Origin: Bacteroidales bacterium UBA1309
GTDB taxonomy: Bacteria; Bacteroidota; Bacteroidia; Bacteroidales; Dysgonomonadaceae
Assembly: GCA_002307185.1 (NCBI GenBank)
Contig: DBTT01000041.1
Location: 106,075-140,200 of the forward strand
Length of the DNA stretch: 34,126 nt
Direction: 5' to 3'
A model generated the notes under the pieces. The model saw only the letters and a list, made by a program, of their open reading frames with translations, was not told where the DNA came from and ran no database searches. The stretch's first letter is position 1; the number at the start of each line of letters is the position of its first letter. The position numbers were made by a program, and so were the translations under genes. Below are positions 8,593 through 15,680 of the stretch, piece by piece.

Positions 8593-8705
8593 CAAATCTG
8601 CTAAAGCGATTCGCGTGTCTGTATCCATGCCCCGAATGTTTTCTTTTTTGGCTTTTTTGAACAATTCTTCTAAAAACATTTACCGACAAAATGCTTTTTT
8701 TTATT

Positions 8706-8713
8706 TATGTTTG
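8706..8713 (+). promoter_or_regulatory. Possible -7 box of the response regulator gene
   Basis: TATGTTTG matches TAnnTTTG, 52 nt before the ATG at 8765. No TTTG is found at the right distance upstream, so the call rests on one box. Confidence 0.35.
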
Positions 8714-8764
8714 TAAGAAAGCATCAATTTAATAAATGAGTGAAGGAATAACCAAGAAGTAAAG

Positions 8765-10102
8765 ATGAACCAAAGTATTCTTATAATCGAAGACGACTTC
8801 ACTTTTGGCGAAATCCTAAAGAAATGGTTTCAAAAGTCGGGCTACAAGCCTCTTCTAACCAGGACGATGAATCAAGCCAAAGAAATCGTCAATAACAACA
8901 AGAAGATTGATCTTGTATTGACCGACTTGCGGCTTCCCGATGGAGACGGAATTTTGTTCCTAGCTTGGTTGCGCGACAAAAAAATCGCAACACCTCTTAT
9001 GGTGATGACAAGCTATGCCGAAATATCAACAGCCGTGGCTGCCATGAAACTCGGAGCCTTCGATTATTTGGAAAAACCCTTTCAACCGGAGATCCTTCGG
9101 CAAAAGATAGAGCAAGCCTTGGCCAGCGGGACTTCCCTCAAACCGGTAGTTGAAGCATCCCAAAATACAGCTGAAACTAGAACCCGGAAAGTTGATTATT
9201 CGAAGAGTCCCTTGATGCAAAAGGTGTACGAAGAAATTGAAGTAGTAGCACCCACGCGGATGTCCGTCCTGCTGATGGGCGAAAGTGGCACGGGAAAAGA
9301 ATATGCCGCACGTATGGTGCACGAGCAAAGCAAGCGGAGTGAATATCCATTTATTGCCGTGGATTGTGGCATTTTATCTAAAGAATTGGCGCCAAGCGAA
9401 TTATTCGGCCATGTCAAAGGAGCATTCACGTCAGCCGACGGCAATAAAAAAGGCGTGTTTGAACAAGCTGATGGAGGAACCGTTTTTCTGGATGAAATAG
9501 AAAACCTCCTGCCAGACGTGCAGGCGCAATTGTTGAGGGCGCTGCAAGAACGAAAAGTGCGACCCGTAGGCTCTGCCTCCGACACGCCGGTGGATGTGCG
9601 CATTGTAGCTGCAACAAACGAAAATTTATCACGGCTGATCGGAGAAGGAAGATTTCGGGAAGATCTATACCACCGCATCAACGAATTTGAAATACACTTG
9701 CCCCCATTAAGAGAAAGGGCGGAAGACATTCCAACCTACGCAGCCTATTTTTTGCAAGAAGCAAACAATGAGTTGGAACAATGTGTGCCAGGATTTTCGA
9801 CGGAAGCGATGGAAATGCTCGCAAACTACCATTGGAGTGGAAATCTTCGCGAGCTTCGCAATGTCGTGAGGCGGGCCGCCCTGTTTGCAAAGGACCAGGA
9901 AATAGCGCCAAAGATACTTCCGGATTATCTATGCACTCCATTAGAAAAGGATCAATTCGCAATTGGGGAGACCGATGAGAAAGAACAAATCAAAACAATA
10001 CTTCGCATAGTGAAAGGAAACAAGGCTGCCGCGGCAAGGCTTCTTAAGATGAGTCGAAAAACCTTATACAACAAAATGCATGAATACGGAATCGAAATCT
10101 AA
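8765..10102 (+). CDS. NtrC-family sigma-54-dependent response regulator
   Basis: A 445-residue three-domain activator. Receiver: acidic pocket EDD at residues 9-11, phospho-acceptor Asp54 in VLTDLRLPDGDG, and a conserved Lys in EKPF. AAA+ domain: Walker A GESGTGKE at 172-179, Walker B with Asp243-Glu244 in VFLDEIENL, arginine-finger region RFREDLYHR. C-terminal Fis-type helix-turn-helix at about 410-443 (NKAAAARLLKMSRKTLYNKM). The sigma-54 contact loop reads GAFTSA (219-224) instead of GAFTGA. It would use ATP hydrolysis to open sigma-54 promoters once phosphorylated. The convergent hybrid kinase is the probable partner; the two genes overlap at their 3' ends by about 4 nt. A candidate sigma-54 promoter lies 2.5 kb away at 12646. 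Confidence 0.93.
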   Translation: MNQSILIIEDDFTFGEILKKWFQKSGYKPLLTRTMNQAKEIVNNNKKIDLVLTDLRLPDGDGILFLAWLRDKKIATPLMVMTSYAEISTAVAAMKLGAFDYLEKPFQPEILRQKIEQALASGTSLKPVVEASQNTAETRTRKVDYSKSPLMQKVYEEIEVVAPTRMSVLLMGESGTGKEYAARMVHEQSKRSEYPFIAVDCGILSKELAPSELFGHVKGAFTSADGNKKGVFEQADGGTVFLDEIENLLPDVQAQLLRALQERKVRPVGSASDTPVDVRIVAATNENLSRLIGEGRFREDLYHRINEFEIHLPPLRERAEDIPTYAAYFLQEANNELEQCVPGFSTEAMEMLANYHWSGNLRELRNVVRRAALFAKDQEIAPKILPDYLCTPLEKDQFAIGETDEKEQIKTILRIVKGNKAAAARLLKMSRKTLYNKMHEYGIEI

Positions 10103-12480
10103 TGGGGGAGGTATTTCCCTTGCAATTCTTCCAGGTAAATTTCAATTTCCTCAATAGCTTCGCCCAACTCTACCCAGAGGGCATCGTCCGCCAACGGGAA
10201 TTGCGAGGTTTCCCTTAGTTTATCTATCTTTTGCAATACATTGGTGATCTTTTCGGGAGCTTCTAACTGGAGAAAGGTAGGCAACATCTTGTGTGCAACA
10301 AATCTTGCTGATTGAAAGTCCTTGCCTGACAAAGACTTCCGAAGCAAAATAATATTCTCCACCGTAGCCATCAGAAATCCCTCCAAGATGGAAGGTTCGC
10401 CATCCTGCGCCACTTCATCAAAAATATTAAAAGTGGGGGCATGATCCGTTTTTGGTGAAACCTTGCCGCCGATAATACTTTTCAAGGAATTCATGGAAAC
10501 GGGTTTCTGCAAACAATCCCAAAAACCCTTTTTGAGAATATCCGCTTTTTCCAGATCTGTTTGTCCAGTAATTAATACAACTGGCTTCTGGAGTTCTTTC
10601 TGGTGAACCATTGCAAGCACATCTTCTCCGTTGAAATGGATCATTTCCATATCCGTCAATACAAAGTCATAGTCTTCCAACGCCTGAATCCCTTGTTCGA
10701 ATTGTACAAAGTCAGAGCATGGTGTGACAGCGTGACCGAGACTTGTACAAAATTCGGAAATCACGCTCAACAAGAGTTCGTCGTCATCCACCAAAAGAAT
10801 CCTTTTCGCGACAAAACCAGGCTGCTTCTCGCCCATTTCTACGGGTAGCACAACCTGCACATGCGTTCCTTTGTTGAGTTCGCTCCGAAGATCCAGCTTT
10901 CCACCAAATAGTTCTACCAATCCCTTCACCACGAACAATCCAAAACCACTTCCGTCCTCATTCGCACTGTTTTCCTTGATCCGTACAAAAGGTTGAAACA
11001 AAAGATTTCTCTTTTCAACAGGAATCCCAACTCCGGTGTCTTTCACCCTGAAAGTCAACTCGCCGTTGCGGTAGGACGTTTCCAAAGAGACACTCCCCGT
11101 TTGGGTATATTTAATAGAGTTGGACAGCACATTGATGAGTATTTGTTTGATCTTCAAATAGTCCGAATGCAAAACCATATCGGATTCAAAATTATCAATC
11201 AGATGGAAATCCAATGATTTTTTCTCAGCCAAAGGGACAAACATTTCAGCCAATTCTCCGGATAGATCTATCAATAGAAAATCGTGGGGAATCAAACTTA
11301 AAGAACCCTTCTCCAGGCTAGAAAATTCAAGCAAATTGTTCAACAATGCCAGAATATGGTTGCCCGAACGGACGATGGGGAGCAGTTCATCAGAAGAAAG
11401 TTTTCCTTTTTGCTTATACACCTCCGCATACCCCAGAATCGAGCTTAACGGGGTTTTGACATCATGCGATACGGACAATAATAACTTGTGGCGGCTATTC
11501 AACAACCTCCTGTTTTCCTCATTGGCTTCCTGAAGGGCCAACCTGGCCTTATAGCCCCTACTGACGTTTATGAAAATCAGAATCGTACAAATCAGCACCA
11601 GAAATAAGGCTACTCCCGCCATCCAAAGCATCCTTGCATTGTTTCGATCCACAGTGAGGCCGTCTTTATCAATCTCTCCCATGCGAGAATCTACAATCTG
11701 GTTGTATAGGGACATCAACAATTCGGTGATCCGGAAAGAAAGGAATTGATCGGCCATCACCGCAGATTGCACTTGGCTACTGATTGCCGCAATATGTCGA
11801 ACATAGTTTTGCTTTGTTTCATCTACTAATTCGTCGATCAGCAAAGTATCTCTTGCTGTCACATTGTTTGAATCTTTCGAAATTTCAGCAACGGCATGGG
11901 CAGCTTCTTCTGCATCGCTGCGATTTGTAACAGCATTGGCGAAGCGCTTGAATATGTTCTTCTTTTTGCTCCGTGAGGAGGAAGCCATTACCTCCTGCTT
12001 GGCAGAATCAAATGCATTTTTTCGTACTTTGAGTGAAAGGGTGGTTATCCTGTCAGAAAGGGAATCAATGGCCTTGTGGTGCAGGAATTGTTTATTGAGG
12101 AGGATGACCGACTGCTTTTTTTCTTTCAGCAAAGGGGAGATCTGTTTCAAAATTTCATCCACATGAAAACTATGCCGACTCGCTTTCAATGAATCGACGC
12201 GCCTGCTTATTTCATCTACTTTTACCTGATAAAGCCGTATATGCTGCCGTTTACCCGTGACCACAAACTTGTTCATCTCCGACTGGGCATCATTTACGGA
12301 ATGTATCAACATGCTGACTTGATCCAAATCGGACTTGTACGTTTCGGAGTTTTTCTTCCGCAGACCAACCTCCTTTTTAATCCCGTAGAAGTAAATAATC
12401 CCGCCACAACAGATAAGCGCAACCAAAACGTAGATAACAAAAGCACTTAAACGAATATTTCTTTCTATAATTTCCTTCAC
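10099..12480 (-). CDS. Hybrid sensor histidine kinase with receiver and Hpt domains
   Basis: From the GTG at 12480 the protein has 793 residues (VKEIIERNIRLS...). The frame is open further upstream but that part holds no ATG, reads poorly, and overlaps a likely regulatory repeat. Order: TM1 at about 12-34; a helical periplasmic sensor region to about 285; TM2 (GVALFLVLICTILIFINVS); HisKA with His339 in SVSHDVKTPL; HATPase with DTGVGIP and GSGFGLFVVKGL; receiver with DDDE and Asp610 in VLTDMEMI; Hpt with His730 in VAHKMLPTF. This gives a full His-Asp-His relay able to end on Asp54 of the adjacent NtrC-type regulator (inference from position). The Hpt box lacks the usual Lys-Gly after the His (HKMLP), which I believe is seen in other Bacteroidota hybrid kinases. 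Ligand unknown. Confidence 0.9.
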   Translation of the reverse strand: MKEIIERNIRLSAFVIYVLVALICCGGIIYFYGIKKEVGLRKKNSETYKSDLDQVSMLIHSVNDAQSEMNKFVVTGKRQHIRLYQVKVDEISRRVDSLKASRHSFHVDEILKQISPLLKEKKQSVILLNKQFLHHKAIDSLSDRITTLSLKVRKNAFDSAKQEVMASSSRSKKKNIFKRFANAVTNRSDAEEAAHAVAEISKDSNNVTARDTLLIDELVDETKQNYVRHIAAISSQVQSAVMADQFLSFRITELLMSLYNQIVDSRMGEIDKDGLTVDRNNARMLWMAGVALFLVLICTILIFINVSRGYKARLALQEANEENRRLLNSRHKLLLSVSHDVKTPLSSILGYAEVYKQKGKLSSDELLPIVRSGNHILALLNNLLEFSSLEKGSLSLIPHDFLLIDLSGELAEMFVPLAEKKSLDFHLIDNFESDMVLHSDYLKIKQILINVLSNSIKYTQTGSVSLETSYRNGELTFRVKDTGVGIPVEKRNLLFQPFVRIKENSANEDGSGFGLFVVKGLVELFGGKLDLRSELNKGTHVQVVLPVEMGEKQPGFVAKRILLVDDDELLLSVISEFCTSLGHAVTPCSDFVQFEQGIQALEDYDFVLTDMEMIHFNGEDVLAMVHQKELQKPVVLITGQTDLEKADILKKGFWDCLQKPVSMNSLKSIIGGKVSPKTDHAPTFNIFDEVAQDGEPSILEGFLMATVENIILLRKSLSGKDFQSARFVAHKMLPTFLQLEAPEKITNVLQKIDKLRETSQFPLADDALWVELGEAIEEIEIYLEELQGKYLPH

Positions 12481-12540
12481 TGCTACAAATAAACAAGATA
12501 ATAAGGAGAACTCCAAATATATTATTTTACACACCTCCGT

Positions 12541-12560
12541 AGTGTTTCCCTGTAAACACT
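12541..12560. promoter_or_regulatory. Inverted repeat, candidate upstream activator site
   Basis: AGTGTTT-N6-AAACACT, a perfect 7-bp inverted repeat that also fits the TGT-N10-ACA pattern known for NifA-type activator sites. It ends 85 bp before the -24 box of the candidate sigma-54 promoter at 12646, within the usual range for an enhancer-binding protein site. It also lies 61 nt upstream of the kinase start. Confidence 0.5.
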
Positions 12561-12645
12561 TACACACTTTTGGTTTTCTCTAAAGAGATCGGTAAAAACA
12601 AATATCTATCTATTAATTAACGAGTTGTATGAGATACCTCAATCC

Positions 12646-12661
12646 TGGCACAAGTTTTGAA
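12646..12661 (+). promoter_or_regulatory. Candidate sigma-54 (-24/-12) promoter
   Basis: TGGCAC-N5-TTGAA matches the sigma-54 consensus TGGCAC-N5-TTGCA with exact spacing and one mismatch (A for C in the -12 GC). The start codon of the small exported protein lies 62 nt downstream, giving a leader of about 50 nt. No matching TTTG/TAnnTTTG pair was found for this gene. Confidence 0.55.
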
Positions 12662-12723
12662 TTATAATTGGTATAAGAAGCTAAAGAGCGACTCTATTAT
12701 TAATCCCATAAAAAGTTACGACT

Positions 12724-13038
12724 ATGAAAAAGTTATTTTTTGCTGCAATTGCGGCTGTGATGAGTGTAAGTGCATTTGCGGTTTCCAATCAAAATATGCC
12801 GTCAACGCAAAACGGCGTTTGCTCGATGCAAGCACAAGAAGGCGATTTCAAAGAAGTCCCTATTGATTCTTTGAATGAAAAAGTAAAATTGGTGGTGGCT
12901 GAACTCGGACAATCACAGAGTTTACTAAAGCTAGAATATAGCGTGAGTAAAAAACAAACACGGGTGACTGTAGCCAACAAGGAGACAAAAGAAGCAAAGA
13001 TAATCATCCTTGATGAAGAAGGAAAACCGGTGGTGTAA
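12724..13038 (+). CDS. Small exported protein of unknown function
   Basis: A 104-residue protein. Residues 1-19 are a clean signal peptide (KK, hydrophobic core LFFAAIAAVMSVS, cleavage AFA-VS), so it is periplasmic or secreted. The mature part is about 85 residues: a Cys at residue 33, a segment DSLNEKVKLVVAELGQ that looks helical, then alternating beta-like stretches (LLKLEYSVSKKQTRVTVANK, AKIIILDEEGKPVV). I do not recognise a family. It stands alone: divergent from the hybrid kinase, preceded by a sigma-54-like promoter and followed by a terminator. That context suggests it is a target of the neighbouring NtrC-type regulator, perhaps an envelope stress or sensing protein; this is inference. 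Confidence 0.8.
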   Translation: MKKLFFAAIAAVMSVSAFAVSNQNMPSTQNGVCSMQAQEGDFKEVPIDSLNEKVKLVVAELGQSQSLLKLEYSVSKKQTRVTVANKETKEAKIIILDEEGKPVV

Positions 13039-13062
13039 TTTAGATTGTTTTATTTAAGAAAT

Positions 13063-13091
13063 GCTACCTGCCAAACTATACGGTGGGTAGC
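13063..13091 (+). terminator. Terminator after the small exported protein
   Basis: GCTACC...GGTAGC stem (with inner CC/GG pairs) followed by CTTTTGTGTTTTG. It lies 25 nt after the stop codon. Confidence 0.75.
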
Positions 13092-13114
13092 TTTTGTGTT
13101 TTGTTGAAGCCTGT

Positions 13115-13145
13115 TTTGTTGCAAATGTCTTTTTTCCTATCTTTG
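13115..13145 (+). promoter_or_regulatory. Bacteroidota-type promoter of the TPR/PD40 gene
   Basis: TTTG at 13115-13118, a 19-bp spacer and TATCTTTG at 13138-13145, a full match to the consensus. The ATG follows 19 nt later. Confidence 0.75.
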
Positions 13146-13164
13146 AAATACTAAAAACGCAACA

Positions 13165-14592
13165 ATGAAAATAATCTATTACAGTTTCTTCGCAATTTTT
13201 TCCTTTTCGATTGCCACAAAGGCGCAAACATTGGAAGAAGCAAAGATATGGTACAAACAAAAGAATTTTTCATTGGCAAAGCCTGTTTTTGAAAAAGAAT
13301 TGCAGGCGAAACCAACCGATCCATCGCTAAACTTGTGGTATGGCGCATCCCTTTATGAAACCGGCGGGGATGTGGATGTGGCCGTGTCGCATCTGAAAGT
13401 CGCAGCCCAAAAATCACTACCGGATGCTTCCCTATATTTAGGAGATATTTATACCCAAAAATACCTTTTCACCCAAGCCTTGGCCGAATACGACAGATAT
13501 GCAAAATTGAAAAGGATGGATAAAGAGGCTATCAATGTGGCAAATGCGCGCAAAACCAAAGTAGATAACTGCCTTCAACTGGTTCGCCGAACGGAAGATA
13601 TACAAATCATTGACAGCACGGTTGTTGACAAGGACTCATTCCTAAGCGCATACAAATTAAGCCCTACATCAGGAAAACTGGCCACTTTCAGTGAACTTTT
13701 CGACACCAAACAGAAAGTGGATGCTGCCGCCTATTTGAATGAAAAAAGGACGAAAATCTATTATTCACGAATGGCTCAGGATAGCATTTTCAAGCTTTAT
13801 ACGATGGAAAAAGTACTTGACCAATTCGGGAATGAAAAACAAGTTTCGCCCACTAATTTTGGGTTGAAAGGTGATGAAAATTATCCTTTTGTCCTCACCG
13901 ATGGTGTCACACTCTATTTCGCCGCAAAAGACGAAGACTCAATGGGGGGATACGACCTTTTTGTGACGCGTTACAACCTCGCCAAAGATTCTTATTTGGT
14001 TCCCGAACGGCTGAATATGCCATTCAATTCCATTTACAATGATTATATGCTGGTCATTGATGAAGAAAAAGGTGTCGGTTGGTTTGCGTCCGACCGTTTT
14101 CAGCCAGAAGGGAAAGTGTGTGTTTATACCTTTATCCCTAACAATCAAGTAAAATCGTTGGAAAACGAATCAATAGATTATTTGGCATCGCGCGCACGAA
14201 TTTTGTCGATAAAAGACAGTTGGAAAACTGGAGCAAATTACGCCCAGTTGATAGCTCTGGCGAAAAAAAATGCCGAGATGAAGACAGAAAAAAAGGCTGA
14301 TTTCACATTTGTAATTAACGACAACTCCGTATATCATTACCTTAAAGATTTTCGCAGCAAAAATGCTCAAGAGGCTTTTTCGCAGATGAAAGAGTTGGAA
14401 AAATCATTAGACCAAAAGACAAATGATTTAGAGCAAAAACGACTGAAATATTCCAAATCGGATGCAGAGACCAAAAGGCAAATGACCCAAGAAATTCTTA
14501 CCCTGGAGAACGAAACTGAAAGCTTGGATACAAGACTAGAAACATTGGCAATCCAAGTTAGGAATTTAGAAAATAAGAAAATAGGAAATTAA
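13165..14592 (+). CDS. Exported TPR / PD40 beta-propeller protein with C-terminal coiled coil
   Basis: A 475-residue protein with a signal peptide (residues 1-20, ending ATKA-QT). Residues about 22-125 look like tetratricopeptide helices (EEAKIWYKQKNFSLAKPVF, LYLGDIYTQKYLFTQALAEYDRYA). Residues about 150-325 contain WD40-like PD40 repeats (YFAAKDEDSMGGYDLFVTRYN, GWFASDR), a combination common in envelope proteins of Bacteroidota. The last 90 residues are charged and helical (KELEKSLDQKTNDLEQKR...), a probable coiled coil. Unlike many relatives it has no OmpA-type peptidoglycan-binding domain. Likely a periplasmic scaffold or surface-complex part; exact role unknown. It is followed 33 nt later by the nucleoside phosphorylase gene, so the two may be co-transcribed. 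Confidence 0.82.
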   Translation: MKIIYYSFFAIFSFSIATKAQTLEEAKIWYKQKNFSLAKPVFEKELQAKPTDPSLNLWYGASLYETGGDVDVAVSHLKVAAQKSLPDASLYLGDIYTQKYLFTQALAEYDRYAKLKRMDKEAINVANARKTKVDNCLQLVRRTEDIQIIDSTVVDKDSFLSAYKLSPTSGKLATFSELFDTKQKVDAAAYLNEKRTKIYYSRMAQDSIFKLYTMEKVLDQFGNEKQVSPTNFGLKGDENYPFVLTDGVTLYFAAKDEDSMGGYDLFVTRYNLAKDSYLVPERLNMPFNSIYNDYMLVIDEEKGVGWFASDRFQPEGKVCVYTFIPNNQVKSLENESIDYLASRARILSIKDSWKTGANYAQLIALAKKNAEMKTEKKADFTFVINDNSVYHYLKDFRSKNAQEAFSQMKELEKSLDQKTNDLEQKRLKYSKSDAETKRQMTQEILTLENETESLDTRLETLAIQVRNLENKKIGN

Positions 14593-14625
14593 TCCTCCCT
14601 ATCCTTTTTTAATTATTGAAATACT

Positions 14626-15492
14626 ATGAGAAGAATACCCGAATCAGAACTGATAATCAATAGTGACGGCAGTGTTTTCCACTTGCACATCCGTCCTGAA
14701 CACTTATCCGACAAAATCATAATGATGGGCGACATGGACAGGGTGAAGCTCACCGCTTCTTACTTCGACACCATCGAATGTGAAGTACAAAACCGTGAAT
14801 TCCGGACTATTACAGGCATTTACAAGGGAAAGCGCATCACAGCACTTTCCCACGGAATCGGCCCTGACAACATCGACATCGTTGTTACTGAATTGGATGC
14901 TTTGGCAAATATCAACTTTGAAACCCGCGAGGTGAAAAGCGATTTCAAGCAATTGACCATGGTGCGTGTGGGAACTTCCGGTGGCCTGCAACCTCATTGC
15001 CCCATCGGGTCTTTTGTGGTATCCCAACGATCCATCGGGTTCGATGGCATTTTAAACTATTACGCAGGTCGGGACGAAATCTCCGATCTGGCTTTTGAAA
15101 AAGCTTTTACCGAATACGTTGGCTGGAATCCCAAACATTGTGCGCCTTATGCGGTGAAAGCCGACGAGGCCTTGGTGGAGCAAATAGGCTTTGACATGAT
15201 ACAAGGGACAACTATTTCCGCTATTGGTTTTTATGGACCGCAGGGCCGTCAAGTGCGTCTGCCTCTGGCAAATCCGGAATTGAATGCCCAAATCGAATCG
15301 TTCCGCCAGGGCAACGAGATGATTACCAATTATGAAATGGAAAGTGCCCCATTAGCCGGATTTAGCCGCCTGATGGGACACCGGGCGATGACCGTTTGCT
15401 CGATTATTGCCAACCGCTTGGCTGGAGAGTCCAACAGTAATTACAAAGGGTCGATTGAAGAACTTATCCAAATCGTATTGGAAAGAATTTAA
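14626..15492 (+). CDS. Nucleoside phosphorylase (uridine phosphorylase-like)
   Basis: A 288-residue cytoplasmic enzyme of the PNP/UDP phosphorylase family, splitting nucleosides with phosphate into base and ribose-1-phosphate. Visible features: the early MMGDMDRVKLTASYFD loop, the SHGIGPDNIDIVVTELDAL block, the phosphate-site strand VRVGTSGGLQ (about residue 105), and the C-terminal NYEMESAPLAGFSRLMG motif in which the Glu contacts the ribose. The FYGPQGRQVRLP insertion resembles the uridine phosphorylase base-binding loop, so uridine is the best guess, but substrate cannot be fixed from sequence. It lies 33 nt after the TPR/PD40 gene and ends at a strong terminator. Confidence 0.9.
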   Translation: MRRIPESELIINSDGSVFHLHIRPEHLSDKIIMMGDMDRVKLTASYFDTIECEVQNREFRTITGIYKGKRITALSHGIGPDNIDIVVTELDALANINFETREVKSDFKQLTMVRVGTSGGLQPHCPIGSFVVSQRSIGFDGILNYYAGRDEISDLAFEKAFTEYVGWNPKHCAPYAVKADEALVEQIGFDMIQGTTISAIGFYGPQGRQVRLPLANPELNAQIESFRQGNEMITNYEMESAPLAGFSRLMGHRAMTVCSIIANRLAGESNSNYKGSIEELIQIVLERI

Positions 15493-15504
15493 AATCCCAA
15501 TAAC

Positions 15505-15558
15505 AAAGTCGCCAAGATAAAAAGAGTGCACAAAATTATCTTGGCGACTTTTTCTTTT
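15505..15558 (+). terminator. Rho-independent terminator after the nucleoside phosphorylase
   Basis: A perfect 16-bp stem, AAAGTCGCCAAGATAA with TTATCTTGGCGACTTT, 15-nt loop, followed by TTTCTTTT. It starts 12 nt after the stop codon. Confidence 0.9.
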
Positions 15559-15680
15559 CCGTCCTGCCTTTTTGCTCAACAGCCTCCGAATTAGTTAAAA
15601 ATTACTAAAAAACAAAAGCTTAATGTAAACCTTTTATACCCATTCTTGTCAGACTACAGATCATTTAATTTAGCGTGTCA

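Noticed and set aside
8476..8679. 67-codon minus-strand frame across the inverted repeat
   Set aside because: Its sequence is mostly dictated by the palindrome, there is no promoter or partner, and the composition (RKFCRNREEDNF...) does not look like a conserved protein. It could be a decayed repeat-borne frame.
12481..12567. 29-codon N-terminal extension of the hybrid kinase
   Set aside because: It begins with a GTG codon, overlaps the 12541-12560 inverted repeat, and adds cysteine-rich residues before the charged start and first membrane helix; GTG 12480 fits better.
12789..13007. Minus-strand frame opposite the small exported protein
   Set aside because: Antisense shadow of a gene with a clear signal peptide and terminator.
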